NCBI RefSeq assembly: GCF_012932425.1
Contig: NZ_JAAIII010000003.1
Coordinates: 366,649-430,648 of the forward strand
DNA length: 64,000 bases
Direction: 5' to 3'
Source of the DNA: Bifidobacterium oedipodis
GTDB taxonomy: Bacteria; Actinomycetota; Actinomycetes; Actinomycetales; Bifidobacteriaceae
Shown here: positions 54,398 to 63,891 of the stretch, piece by piece
Position numbering within the stretch: the first letter of the stretch is position 1
Layout of the letters: each line of letters opens with the position of its first letter
Made by a program: the position numbers and the translations under genes
The notes under the pieces: generated by a model
What the model was told of the DNA's origin: nothing
Seen by the model: the letters and a program-made list of their open reading frames with translations, nothing else
The model's database searches: none

Positions 54398-56698
54398 ATG
54401 GTAGACGAAGAAGCGCTGCTCGAGCAGTTTGCCGCCCAGTTCGCGCATGGACCAGGCGATTTGGATGATACGAATGCTTTTGCTGATAGTGATGCTGATG
54501 AAGGTGCCGACGAGGGCGCAGCTACCAGCACAGATACAAACACAGATACAAATAGCGCGCGCTCATTCGATGTCAACGATTTTCTGACCGGACTTGACGC
54601 CATTTTCGACCGTCATGCCGCCTCCCGCGAGGCCGGTCCGTACTTGGAACAGGCGATGGTGGACGCGGAGAACGCCGGCGACGAGGCCGGTCTGCTCACT
54701 GTGCTCAACGAAACGATGGGGTTCTATCGCTCGCAGGGCTGGCATGAGAAGAACCAGTGGATTGTGCAGCGGGCGCTGGAACTCGCCGCCCGCATGGGCC
54801 TGACCACCACCACCGACGAGGCATGGGCCACCACGCTGATTAATTGCGCCACGGCCATGCGCGCGGCCAAACAATATGACCAGGCCGAGGATCTGTATGC
54901 GCAGGCCCTGTCGGTCAGCGAGCGGGCTATGGCACCGACCGACCGCAGGCTGGCTGCTTTGCACAATAATCTGTCGATGCTGTATAGCGAAACCAACCGG
55001 CTGGATAAGGCGGAAAGCGAACTGCGCGAGGCCCTGCGCATTATCGAAACGTCCAGCGTGAATCCGCAGGCCGATATCGACGTGGCCAGTTCGAACACGA
55101 ATCTGGCGCTTACGCTGCTCGCCGAAGGCAAGCTTGGCGAGGCCCACGATCACGCGGCACGCGCTTTGGATATCTACAAAACCGGACACTTGGAGCATTC
55201 TGCGCACTATGCGTCCGCATTGGCCGGCTTTGCGCAGGTGTGTTTCGCCGAGCAACGCTATGCAGAAGCCGTTGAGGGCTACCGCAAGGCCCTCGCCGTG
55301 ATTGAGGAATGCTACGGCACGGATACCGATTACTGGCGTATTACCGCAGACAACCTCAAGCAGGCTGAGGAGGCTGCCCGCCGCAACGGTGATAATACGG
55401 CAGCGCAGGCGGACGGAACTGCCGGAGCGACGAGCGCTGCGACCGCGAACAGCACAAGCTCGAACGACGCGAAAACCGCTGATACGGCGCATATGTCCAT
55501 CAACCCGGCAAGTGTCGGGAATTCAGCCGACGCACAGGCAACTTGCGACGTGAAAACCGCTGACGACCAATCTACCGATGTGAAAGCAGCTGCCGCACGC
55601 CAAACACTCCACGTCCCTGGGCTAAAGCTAGCCAAGGCATTCTGGACGCAGGTTGGCAAGCCGATGATCGCCGAACGATACCCCGAATACGCCGGCCATA
55701 TCGCCGCCGGTCTGGTGGGGCATGGTTCGGAATGCTACGGTTTTGACGACGCATACTCGCAGGATCACGATTTCGGCCCACGCTTCTGCCTATGGCTGGA
55801 CGATGACACCTATGCCGCCATCGGCGAACAATTGCAGGCCGATTACGAAGCGCTCCCCCGCAGCTATACGGTAGATGAACAGGGACGCCCGCAGTTCCTA
55901 GCCGCAGCACAATCTTCGGCAGCGTCGCCATTCGATAGCACGGCAAACGCCACGCTCTCCCCCACCACTCCGCGCGCGCAGGGTGCGAACCGGCGCGATG
56001 GCGTATTCCGCATCGGCGACTTCTTCGAGTCGATTACCGGGTATCGCAAGGCCCCCGCAGCCGACAAACCACACGAATGGCTGATGCTGGATGAAGCAAC
56101 ATTGGCTGCGGCCACCAATGGCGAGGTATTCGCCGACCCCACGGGATCGTTCTCCAAAACACGTCAGGGATTCAAGGATATGCCCGACGATGTGCGCTTG
56201 GCACTGATTTCCAAGCGTCTGGGCATGATCGCGCAGGCAGGTCAATATAATCTGCCGCGTTCGCTCAAGCGCGGCGATGGCGCTGCGGCTTGGCTGTCGA
56301 TCAGCGAGTTCATTGAGGCTTCAGCATCATTGGTATTCCTGATTAATGTGCCGATGGTGGCCGGCTATCTGCCGTATTACAAGTGGCGGTTCGCGGCGCT
56401 GCGCAAGCTGTCTGGCTCGATGTTCGCGCTGCTGCCCGATGTGAGCGAACAGTTGGAGACGGTGATGCAGCTGGCTTCCGCCGCCTGCTATGGCGGTGCC
56501 GGCTTTGGTGAGGGAGGCAAGGGTTCCGCCCCTGCCGCCGAACGCATCAACGCGATTGTTGAACGCGTCGCCGCCGCAATCGTCAAGGAATTGCAACGTG
56601 AGCAGCTGACCACATCCAACGAGACCTTCCTTGAATGGCAGCGCCCGTATGTCGAGGAACATATCACTTCCGACGACCCTGTGCTGCACAGCCTATAG
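54398..56698 (+). CDS. TPR protein with DUF4037 nucleotidyltransferase-like domain
   Basis: A 766-residue cytosolic protein. Residues ~55-330 contain tetratricopeptide repeats (ALELAARMGLTTTTDEAW, YDQAEDLYAQALSVSERAM, LDKAESELREALRIIE, YAEAVEGYRKALAVIEE). A Thr/Ala/Asp-rich linker (~335-405) leads to the DUF4037 domain, with GLVGHGSECYGFDDAYSQDHDFGPRF: GS followed by D-x-D as in polymerase-beta-type nucleotidyltransferases. The C-terminal part is helical. GAGGAGG precedes the ATG. The next gene is DUF4125; the pair also occurs in other Gram-positive gut bacteria as I recall. Function unknown. Confidence 0.85.
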   Translation: MVDEEALLEQFAAQFAHGPGDLDDTNAFADSDADEGADEGAATSTDTNTDTNSARSFDVNDFLTGLDAIFDRHAASREAGPYLEQAMVDAENAGDEAGLLTVLNETMGFYRSQGWHEKNQWIVQRALELAARMGLTTTTDEAWATTLINCATAMRAAKQYDQAEDLYAQALSVSERAMAPTDRRLAALHNNLSMLYSETNRLDKAESELREALRIIETSSVNPQADIDVASSNTNLALTLLAEGKLGEAHDHAARALDIYKTGHLEHSAHYASALAGFAQVCFAEQRYAEAVEGYRKALAVIEECYGTDTDYWRITADNLKQAEEAARRNGDNTAAQADGTAGATSAATANSTSSNDAKTADTAHMSINPASVGNSADAQATCDVKTADDQSTDVKAAAARQTLHVPGLKLAKAFWTQVGKPMIAERYPEYAGHIAAGLVGHGSECYGFDDAYSQDHDFGPRFCLWLDDDTYAAIGEQLQADYEALPRSYTVDEQGRPQFLAAAQSSAASPFDSTANATLSPTTPRAQGANRRDGVFRIGDFFESITGYRKAPAADKPHEWLMLDEATLAAATNGEVFADPTGSFSKTRQGFKDMPDDVRLALISKRLGMIAQAGQYNLPRSLKRGDGAAAWLSISEFIEASASLVFLINVPMVAGYLPYYKWRFAALRKLSGSMFALLPDVSEQLETVMQLASAACYGGAGFGEGGKGSAPAAERINAIVERVAAAIVKELQREQLTTSNETFLEWQRPYVEEHITSDDPVLHSL

Positions 56699-56817
56699 TT
56701 CGAAAATACCGCCGGTGGGCACGGCTTCCGCGTTAGCCCCAACGTTCGACCGCGCAGGAATCGCACCTCTTCCGGCAAAGAGCCATTCCAAGGCCACAGA
56801 AACACCCAAGGAGCAAT

Positions 56818-57441
56818 ATGTCTGATATCGACGCGTTACGCGAAACCATCGTGCGCCACGAATGGAATCAGTTCCAAAACACCAACAACGAAGGCGGACG
56901 CGCCTCCTGCCAAGGCAATTGGCCGACCTTCCACCAGATGCGACTTGCGCAGTTCCTCACCTGGCCTGAGAATCTGTTGGAAAGCTACGAGCATGACCTC
57001 ACCAAGGCCGATGAGAGCGGACGCAATCTCATTACGGAAAAATACGGCCGTATGATGGCCTCCACTTGGCCTGAGGAATTCGCTGCGAATATCAAGCCGT
57101 ACATCCCGCAATTGTCTGATGAGCGCGTGGCACGTCAGGAACAGATTATCGCGCAGCAGGTGGCATGGGCGGCTGATTTCCGCGCCCGCTACCTGAAGCT
57201 CGGTGAGGCGATGCGTGCGCTCACCACCGCCGAAGACACTCCCACCGCCACATCGTTCGAAACCTATCTGCGCGGCGAACTTGGTACGTATTCAGACCGT
57301 ACCTTTGACTTATATGAGGCAATGATCAGTGAGCGCGCCGCCGCTAATCCACAGCGCAATATCACCGAAGAAACGTTGCTTCACACGGTTGCGCTGGGCG
57401 GCTTCGATTCATTGGATGAGGCGGAAGCCGCCCAGGCATAG
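56818..57441 (+). CDS. DUF4125 family protein
   Basis: A 207-residue, mostly helical cytosolic protein. Conserved parts are HEWNQFQNTNNEGGRASCQ, FHQMRLAQFLTWPE, SYEHDLTKADESGRNLITEKYGRMMASTWPEEF (as separate motifs: SYEHDL, GRNLITEKYGRMM, TWPEEF). GGAG lies before the ATG, 119 bp after the TPR-DUF4037 gene, same strand. The many invariant charged residues suggest an enzyme or an RNA/nucleotide-binding partner, but no function is known. Confidence 0.85.
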   Translation: MSDIDALRETIVRHEWNQFQNTNNEGGRASCQGNWPTFHQMRLAQFLTWPENLLESYEHDLTKADESGRNLITEKYGRMMASTWPEEFAANIKPYIPQLSDERVARQEQIIAQQVAWAADFRARYLKLGEAMRALTTAEDTPTATSFETYLRGELGTYSDRTFDLYEAMISERAAANPQRNITEETLLHTVALGGFDSLDEAEAAQA

Positions 57442-57516
57442 TGCTGATTTTGGAGCGTGAATTGGAACGCTGATTTGTGCTGATACGTTCCGATTCGCAC
57501 CGATTCGTAATAAGCG

Positions 57517-58398
57517 CTATTCCTGTTTTGCCTCACGCTTATTACGCAGAGCACCGGAGATACCCCAGACGATGGCGATGATGATAAGCAGCAGACCGAG
57601 CGCCGCGCAGACGATGGCCGTCATCACCTGTGGATCGGCAACGAACTGCGGAACCGGCAAATCGGGGAATATCATGCCGAAGAGCAGTCCGGGGATTCCG
57701 ATTGCCAGGCCGATCACACCAAATACGATGGTGAGTTTGCTGACCCCCTGCGGCCGCTGAGTATGTGGCTCGGCAGCGCTGGGTTGCTGGCTGTTCGCCG
57801 GTTGGGCTGGTGCGGCGTCCGACGGCCGCGACTCCATCGATTGCCACGATGCCGACTGTGGTTGCGCCGGTTGTGGCGTTGGTTGCGGCGACGATAGCGG
57901 CTGCGAAGCTGCTACTGCATACAACGGCACATCATTGGCCGGAGGAATGGCCTCGGTCTCGCCAATCGGCTGATTCAGCAGCGAAGTCGACGCTTCGGAT
58001 GCGGCGTCTTCCGGCTGTTCGGCTTCCGACAGACTGTCTTCCGGCGCGGAAGCCTCCGACGTATCAGCCTCCAATACATCAGCCTTCCCCGGTTCGGAGA
58101 CGACAGGCTCAGCAGTATTCATCACAGTGGTCATCGGCTCAGACGCTTCTTCTGCGACCGGCAGCACCGCGGTTGCCGATTCGTTCGGCCCGCTGGGCCC
58201 GTCAGTAACCGGCATCACTGAAGTAGATTCAGACGCTTTTTCTGCGACCGGCAGAATCGTGGTCGATTCGTTGGTTTCGCTTGCGAGCGGCAGTATCGTG
58301 GTTGACGTTTCGCCGTCCGCTTGCGTTGGCATGGCTGTGGTGTCGGTTACGTCATCGATTGACTTGAATTGCTTGGTATCGGCGATGTTCTCGTTCAT
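57517..58398 (-). CDS. Membrane protein with repetitive acidic N-terminus
   Basis: A 293-residue protein. Residues 1-120 contain imperfect repeats of the form TTxLPVAExASE (TTILPLASETNES, TTILPVAEKASES, TSVMPVTDGPSG, TAVLPVAEEASEP), then a Pro/Gln/Ser-rich linker. Two membrane helices follow (VFGVIGLAIGIPGLLFGMIF and VMTAIVCAALGLLLIIIAIV) and a short basic tail. AAGGAG precedes the ATG, which overlaps the stop of the PspC gene by 4 bp. TxxLP-type motifs resemble forkhead-associated phosphothreonine sites, but this is speculative. Function unknown; probably part of the PspC envelope module. Confidence 0.8.
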   Translation of the reverse strand: MNENIADTKQFKSIDDVTDTTAMPTQADGETSTTILPLASETNESTTILPVAEKASESTSVMPVTDGPSGPNESATAVLPVAEEASEPMTTVMNTAEPVVSEPGKADVLEADTSEASAPEDSLSEAEQPEDAASEASTSLLNQPIGETEAIPPANDVPLYAVAASQPLSSPQPTPQPAQPQSASWQSMESRPSDAAPAQPANSQQPSAAEPHTQRPQGVSKLTIVFGVIGLAIGIPGLLFGMIFPDLPVPQFVADPQVMTAIVCAALGLLLIIIAIVWGISGALRNKREAKQE

Positions 58399-60458
58399 TG
58401 TTCCGTCTCCTTATCGGTTGCGTCGGTGTCCTCACGCTTGTTGGTGGATACGTGAGATGAGTCGGCGTAATCCTGATAGTTTCGCTCGTTGCCTTCGTCG
58501 GGGTACCGCACGCGAACCGAGCCCTCCAGCGCATATGGCACGCTGATGTACAGTTCCGGCCCATCCGCCGGTGCCTTTTCGTAATCGACCCAGTCATAGG
58601 CACCGTCATCATTGCCTTCTCTAAATGGGGACAAGTAGTCCATGTCATCGGCATCATCGAATCCCAGCGGCGAAGACATCCACACGCCAAAGGTGTTTCT
58701 GACGCCCCAATTCTCGCCACCAACTTGGGAAGTGAAGCTGTACTGATAGGTGTCGCCGAACACGTAGGAGCAGCCTTTCGGCAGCGTGATCAGCACCTGT
58801 GCCTGATAGGCGGACACATAGATCTGACCAGCCGGGCAGCTGCTCATGGTGCTGGTGCCGTCGCTCAGTTTCAGTTCGTGCGCCTTATGGGTTGATCCCC
58901 AGTCAGACCAATCAATATGCGCTTTGGATTGGTTGTAATCGTCACCTTTGAAGAGAATCCCCGATTCCAGCGCCGAGAATGTTCCATCACTGGAGCCGGC
59001 GATCCAGTAATGACGGTTCACTCGAATCGAGTCCGTGCCATAATCATTGGTCGGAGTATTGGCATCGATATTAACTTGGTAACCAAGACCAATCACTTGT
59101 TCAACGTGACTGCCCTTGACGTGCGGCACGTATGTAAGGTCGTGGTAGAGCGCTGCATATGATCCCGACATGAACAGCATGATCACCGCCAAAGCACCGG
59201 CGCACAGACTCACTGGAATCAAACCGCCGCTGCGGCGGCCGCGGATGCCGAGGCCCACCAGCAGCAGGCCGAGCCCCACGCATATCGCACAAATCCATAG
59301 GGTGAACACCCGCAGCTGCGATTCGATACCCATTCCGTACCACTGGAGCAGTCCCAGTACGATGGCGAAGGTGACGAAGATCAGGCCGAGCACGCACAGC
59401 ACCACGATTGGGCCGGCCGGCTTGCGACGCATGGGTTTTGCCGTCACGACATGCGGTGTCACAGAGCGTGAAACATGTTGTGAAACATTATTGGGCTGTC
59501 GTGAAACAGGTTGTGAAACATTTACACCGTATGGCCCGCCGGACGGAGGCGGAGTCTGAGCAGTATTCGGCGCAGACCAAGCCGGTGCAGCACCGTTCGA
59601 AGGCTGCGTCTGGAAGGTGCCAGGCGCAGCCCACGACGCAGAGGAACCAGACTGTCGCGGCTGGTCAGACTGACTTGTCTGGTTGGATTGATTTGGCTGG
59701 GTGGGCTGATCAGACTGGCCGCCGAAAGACTGGCCAGGCCGACTACCGAACTGCTGATCGCCCGGCTGGCCGGAGAAAGTTTGCCCGTCAAATGACTGAC
59801 CGGGTTGGCCGCCGAAAGGCTGGCTTCCGTACGACTGTCCGCCAAAGGTCTGCCCACCGAACGGTTGTCCATTAGGCTGACCATTGAAAGGCTTCCCGCC
59901 AAATGGTTGGCCACTGGACTGGCCACCGGGCTGACCACCAAACGGCTGCCCAGAACCATTAGGACCAGGCTGCCCGCCACGGTAGCCAAATCCGTAACCC
60001 TCCTGCTGTCGGATGCCGCTTTGTGCCAGCATCCACAATGCTAGCAGGGCGAGCGCAATAGCCACCCATCCTGCGCCAGGAATGACGATGGCAATCGCTA
60101 GGAACATAATGCATCCCAGGCAATTCCAATCCCATTCGCCAGCGATCAGATCCTCGCACAGGATGCGCCCGGTGCGCCAGTCAGGCATCAGGAACCAGCC
60201 GAAGGCATAGAGGGCCGCGCCAAAGCCAAAGAACAGCGTGCTGACAAGTACCAGCGCGCGTACCAGCGTGGGGCTCCACCCCAAGCGATGGGCCAGGCCT
60301 GAGCACACGCCGCCGATCCATCGATCGTCGCCGCGCATCAGGCCACTGGAACGAATCCACGCAAAGAAGCGCGGTTCGGGTTTGCCGGCCTTGGGCGGCT
60401 GCCCGGGCCGACCGGAAAAATCATTCGGATTCGACGTATACATATTCGGATTGCTCAT
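58395..60458 (-). CDS. PspC-domain membrane protein with Gly/Gln-rich repeats
   Basis: A 687-residue protein. Residues ~35-100 form a PspC domain (GLMRGDDRWIGGVCSGLAHRLG, then WSPTLVRALVLVSTLFFGFGAALYAFGWFLMP; quoted in pieces under 20: DDRWIGGVCSGLAHRLG, LVRALVLVSTLFFGFG). Further membrane segments follow, then a ~150-residue low-complexity region with many G-Q-P-F-G-G-Q units, and three more helices around residue 350-430. The C-terminal ~220 residues are extracytoplasmic, with a Cys pair. It faces the PspC-sensor kinase gene across a 114-bp gap, as in Gram-positive Lia/Psp-type envelope stress loci. Confidence 0.88.
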   Translation of the reverse strand: MSNPNMYTSNPNDFSGRPGQPPKAGKPEPRFFAWIRSSGLMRGDDRWIGGVCSGLAHRLGWSPTLVRALVLVSTLFFGFGAALYAFGWFLMPDWRTGRILCEDLIAGEWDWNCLGCIMFLAIAIVIPGAGWVAIALALLALWMLAQSGIRQQEGYGFGYRGGQPGPNGSGQPFGGQPGGQSSGQPFGGKPFNGQPNGQPFGGQTFGGQSYGSQPFGGQPGQSFDGQTFSGQPGDQQFGSRPGQSFGGQSDQPTQPNQSNQTSQSDQPRQSGSSASWAAPGTFQTQPSNGAAPAWSAPNTAQTPPPSGGPYGVNVSQPVSRQPNNVSQHVSRSVTPHVVTAKPMRRKPAGPIVVLCVLGLIFVTFAIVLGLLQWYGMGIESQLRVFTLWICAICVGLGLLLVGLGIRGRRSGGLIPVSLCAGALAVIMLFMSGSYAALYHDLTYVPHVKGSHVEQVIGLGYQVNIDANTPTNDYGTDSIRVNRHYWIAGSSDGTFSALESGILFKGDDYNQSKAHIDWSDWGSTHKAHELKLSDGTSTMSSCPAGQIYVSAYQAQVLITLPKGCSYVFGDTYQYSFTSQVGGENWGVRNTFGVWMSSPLGFDDADDMDYLSPFREGNDDGAYDWVDYEKAPADGPELYISVPYALEGSVRVRYPDEGNERNYQDYADSSHVSTNKREDTDATDKETEQ

Positions 60459-60572
60459 GGTTCTATTACAGCAATCCGGCCCGTTCCCAACCGTGGGGGA
60501 ACACCCTGATTGTTCCCTGAACCCGGCTGGAAACCACGGTTATTTGGCCCTGAACGCGGCACAATAGTAACC

Positions 60573-62138
60573 ATGACTTTCCCTTGGAATCCGACGCCGC
60601 GCCCCGGGCCATACACAAGCCCACGCACAGGCCCACAGACAGGACCATATGCAGATCCGCATGCGGGTCCATCGTATGCATGGCCTGCGAACACGCCTTA
60701 CGATTCCCGCCCATACGCCTACCCAAGTTCGATGCCGTATGGCACACCCGATAATCGTTTCAGAGGCACCCCAGCTCCGCTGCTGCCAGCACGCTTACCA
60801 TTGATGCGCCCAAAACGAGGGCGATGGCTCGCCGGTGTATGCAAAGGTATCGCCCTGCACCTAGGGATTTCGGTGGCATGGGTGCGATTGGCAGTTATCG
60901 TGCTCACCTGCCTATATGGGGTAGGCGCAATCGGCTATATATTTCTGTGGGTTTTTCTGCCAGCCGGCGATCCCGTAGCCGCTGCGCGCGCGCAGGCAGC
61001 CTCACTTTCCGTAGCTCAGGCACCATTATCGCGCGGCAATGCCACCGTGCCACTGACGACACCTCTGTCTCCTCTGTCGCCATCAACAGATCCAGCAACC
61101 GCAGCCGATGCAGGACCAACGGATGCAGCGGACTTCCCCAGTCAATCTGCGAATAGTTATGAATCGTTGGCGGAAACGCTGAAACGTGCACCCAAACCAG
61201 CGCTCATCGCACTGGCTGGCATAGCGCTGATAGCCATCGCCCTGCTGCTAGTCAGCTCGGGCGTGGGTAGTGAAGTAGTGACGCCCCTTCTGCTGGCATT
61301 GGCCGGCGTGGGCGTGGCGTGGATGTATTTCAGCGATCCGCGCGCGCAACTGCCCGCCATGCTGGGCGGTATCGCGCTCATCATCGCCGCATGGATGCTG
61401 TATGTCAGCAATGCCATCATTCCTGGCCTGGGATCCTCACCGCGGCGCATTATGCTTAGCGGACTGATCATGCTGCTGTGTGTGGTGGCGGCCGTGCTGC
61501 CCTCAGCCAATGCGCTGGTACAGAAACTCACGCACGAACAGGCGTTGAAGGAGCGTGAAGAGGAACGCGCCGATATGACCGCGCATCTGCACGATGGTGT
61601 GCTGCAAACCTTGGCGCTGATTCAGCTGCATGCCGAAGATCCCACAACCGTGTTCACGCTGGCCCGCGGCCAGGAGCGAGAACTGCGCGAATGGTTGTAT
61701 CAGGAGCGTTCCACATCGGATCGTTCGGTGAATGCCGGATTGAAGCAGATTGCGGCTGCCGTGGAAGACGATACGGGCAAGGCCATCGAAGTGGTGAATG
61801 TGGGCGACGCACGCCCCAGCGCCCAAACCGATGCGCTGCTGGACGCCACACGGCAGGCCTTGGTGAATGCCGCCATGCATGGTGGGGAGCCGATTTCGCT
61901 GTATTGCGAGGCCGGGCCGACCTTGGTGGAGGTGTTCGTGCGCGATCATGGCAATGGGTTTGATGTCAATCAGATACCGGCTGACCGTTTGGGCATTCGC
62001 GAGTCGATTATCGGACGTATCAAGCGACGAGGCGGTACAGTGGAAATTGTGTCGAAGCCCGGATGGGGCACCGAAGTGAGAATGCATATGCCGATTGCCG
62101 AGACCGCCGCAAACGAGCAGACAAAGGAGAGTCAATGA
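60573..62138 (+). CDS. Sensor histidine kinase with N-terminal PspC domain
   Basis: A 521-residue kinase. Residues ~75-130 are a PspC domain (KRGRWLAGVCKGIALHLG), followed by several membrane helices (residues ~215-315). The dimerisation motif is NarL/DesK type, ADMTAHLHDGVLQTLALIQ with the phospho-His, and the HATPase domain has ALVNAAMHGG and VRDHGNGFDVNQIP. The start at 60573 is preceded by CACAAT and lacks a ribosome site. It overlaps the response regulator gene by 4 bp (ATGA). Confidence 0.93.
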   Translation: MTFPWNPTPRPGPYTSPRTGPQTGPYADPHAGPSYAWPANTPYDSRPYAYPSSMPYGTPDNRFRGTPAPLLPARLPLMRPKRGRWLAGVCKGIALHLGISVAWVRLAVIVLTCLYGVGAIGYIFLWVFLPAGDPVAAARAQAASLSVAQAPLSRGNATVPLTTPLSPLSPSTDPATAADAGPTDAADFPSQSANSYESLAETLKRAPKPALIALAGIALIAIALLLVSSGVGSEVVTPLLLALAGVGVAWMYFSDPRAQLPAMLGGIALIIAAWMLYVSNAIIPGLGSSPRRIMLSGLIMLLCVVAAVLPSANALVQKLTHEQALKEREEERADMTAHLHDGVLQTLALIQLHAEDPTTVFTLARGQERELREWLYQERSTSDRSVNAGLKQIAAAVEDDTGKAIEVVNVGDARPSAQTDALLDATRQALVNAAMHGGEPISLYCEAGPTLVEVFVRDHGNGFDVNQIPADRLGIRESIIGRIKRRGGTVEIVSKPGWGTEVRMHMPIAETAANEQTKESQ

Positions 62139-62830
62139 GCGAGAGTGAGGCCAAGCCGATTCGAGTGGCCGTGGTCGACGACCATGAAATGTTCCGCGCA
62201 GGCGTGATCGCCACGCTGCGCGACGCGTTCACCATCGTCGGGCAGGCGGCCGATGTGCCCGGCTCAGTGGCGATGATTGCGCAAACCAAACCGGACGTGG
62301 TGTTGTTGGATGTGCATGTGCCGGGCGGCGAGGGCGGCGGCGGAGCGGAAATTCTCGCCAAATCGCGCCTGTACTCCCCTACCACCGTGTTCCTAGCATT
62401 GTCTGTGTCGGACGCACCGGCCGATGTGGGTGCGGTGATTCGCGCGGGCGCGCAAGGCTATGTGACCAAAACGATTACCGGCGCGGATTTGATTTCTTCC
62501 ATCAAACAGGTGCATGAGGGATATGCCGTGTTTTCACCGAAGCTGGCCGGCTTCGTGCTTTCCGCGTTCCAAGGTCAGCCCTTAGCTGGCGAGGGACAGG
62601 GCGGCAGTGGTTCGATGCCTGTGCACGACGAGGAACTGGATCGGCTGTCGGCCCGTGAGCAAGAGGTCATGCGCCTGATTGCCCGCGGCTACACCTACAA
62701 GGAAGTGGCGGCCGAACTGTTTATCTCCATCAAAACCGTTGAAACGCACGTCAGCTCAGTGCTGCGCAAGCTTCAGCTCTCCAACCGCACCGAACTGACC
62801 CGCTGGGCCGCCGACCGTCGCATTGTATAG
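62135..62830 (+). CDS. LuxR/NarL-family response regulator
   Basis: A 231-residue regulator: receiver domain (VAVVDDHEMFRAG, phospho-Asp in VLLDVHVPGGEG, Lys in GYVTKTI) and a C-terminal LuxR HTH (LSAREQEVMRLIARGYTYKE, IKTVETHVSSVLRKL). The receiver has a Gly-rich insert after the Asp. AAAGGAGAG precedes the ATG. It is translationally coupled to the kinase and is its natural partner; likely targets include the divergent PspC operon. Confidence 0.95.
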   Translation: MSESEAKPIRVAVVDDHEMFRAGVIATLRDAFTIVGQAADVPGSVAMIAQTKPDVVLLDVHVPGGEGGGGAEILAKSRLYSPTTVFLALSVSDAPADVGAVIRAGAQGYVTKTITGADLISSIKQVHEGYAVFSPKLAGFVLSAFQGQPLAGEGQGGSGSMPVHDEELDRLSAREQEVMRLIARGYTYKEVAAELFISIKTVETHVSSVLRKLQLSNRTELTRWAADRRIV

Positions 62831-62879
62831 CATCCCTCGTCATCCCAGCATGAAGCACAATTGCATCCATAAGCGGCGG

Positions 62880-63362
62880 TCAATTAGGATGTGATGTTGC
62901 CCCGTTGCGTTCCAGCTCTGTAAGCTGTTGGCGCAGTATGGCAACCTGTTGTTCCAGCTTCTGAATGTGTTCAGCCAACACCCGAGCCGATACGATATCG
63001 AATTCCCCGGTACCGTTGTGTTGACGGTTGGTTGTTGTGTTGTTGGTGTTGTTGTCGGTTGTCTGGCCGTCGGTTTCGCTGTCGGTGTCCTGGCCGAGGG
63101 CGCGGCGCATGATCGACTCGTCGTGCCGCCACCGGTTCACGCAACGCTCCACACGCTTGGCACCCACCAGCTTCGGATCCAAACCCACCGAACGGAAAAT
63201 CGCCGACGCACGCTCACCCGCGCAATACCGGCGCATGCACTCCACCTTGAACCCGTCCGCATACACGATCCGCTCACGCGACACCGAGGCCACCACCGGC
63301 AAGGACGCCAAGTACGCCACCACACCATCACTGAACACACCACGCCCAGACGACGACACCAT
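62880..63362 (-). CDS. HTH and coiled-coil protein overlapping sortase gene
   Basis: A 160-residue protein. Residues ~25-80 (VYADGFKVECMRRYCAGERA, SAIFRSVGLDPKLVGAKRVERC) resemble the helix-turn-helix of IS3-type OrfA proteins. A Thr/Asn/Gln-rich stretch follows, then a C-terminal leucine-zipper-like helix (LAEHIQKLEQQVAILRQQL). It starts within the sortase stop (TGATG), with GGGAAGGA upstream, so it was cotranscribed with the sortase. No DDE domain follows. It could be a regulator of the pilus locus or a domesticated transposase part. Confidence 0.65.
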   Translation of the reverse strand: MVSSSGRGVFSDGVVAYLASLPVVASVSRERIVYADGFKVECMRRYCAGERASAIFRSVGLDPKLVGAKRVERCVNRWRHDESIMRRALGQDTDSETDGQTTDNNTNNTTTNRQHNGTGEFDIVSARVLAEHIQKLEQQVAILRQQLTELERNGATSHPN

Positions 63363-63891
63363 CACACCATCCTTCCCGCATGGGCCGCACCCTCCACAGG
63401 ACGCGACGAACCCACGCAACGCCAAACCAGAACGCCGGCAACCCCCACGACCAGCACCACAACCCCAACAAGCACACCCCACCACACGCGCCCGGACCCC
63501 TCATAATCCGTATCATCCGCGGTACTCGGGTTGGGGATGCGGTGGCCGCGCACGAGCAAACGGTGCGAGTTCACCCCGTACGGCGTGCACGTCACCAACG
63601 TCGCATAATCCCTGTCCGGAACGATATCCAAGTCGTCCAATTCGTCGGGCAGCACCACGCTGATACGGTCCACCTCATACGTGTACGTCCCATCCAGCAC
63701 ATGGAACGCGAACGTGTCACCCTCCGCCAGCTCGTCCAAGCCGGTCAGCAGCCTTGCGCTCGGCAGGCCGGTGTGCCCGGACACCACCGCATGCGTGCCC
63801 ACTCCGCCCACCGGCAATGAGCTGCCCGGCAAGTGGCCCACCGCGATCTGCAAAACCGCGTCATCCGTACCGTTGTCTTTCGTCAAATTGA
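63362..63891 (-). pseudogene. Sortase C, 5'-truncated by an insertion sequence
   Basis: The remaining ~175 residues carry the class C sortase core: GHLPGSSLPVGGVG, catalytic His in VVSGHTGLPSARL, Cys in TLVTCTPYGVN, Arg in HRLLVRGHRIP, and a C-terminal membrane helix. The N-terminal signal anchor, lid and first strand are missing: similarity stops at INLTKDNGTDDAVLQ, where the insertion element begins. A short frame can start inside the element but would give no membrane anchor. Pilus subunit genes would be expected to the right of the window. Confidence 0.85.
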
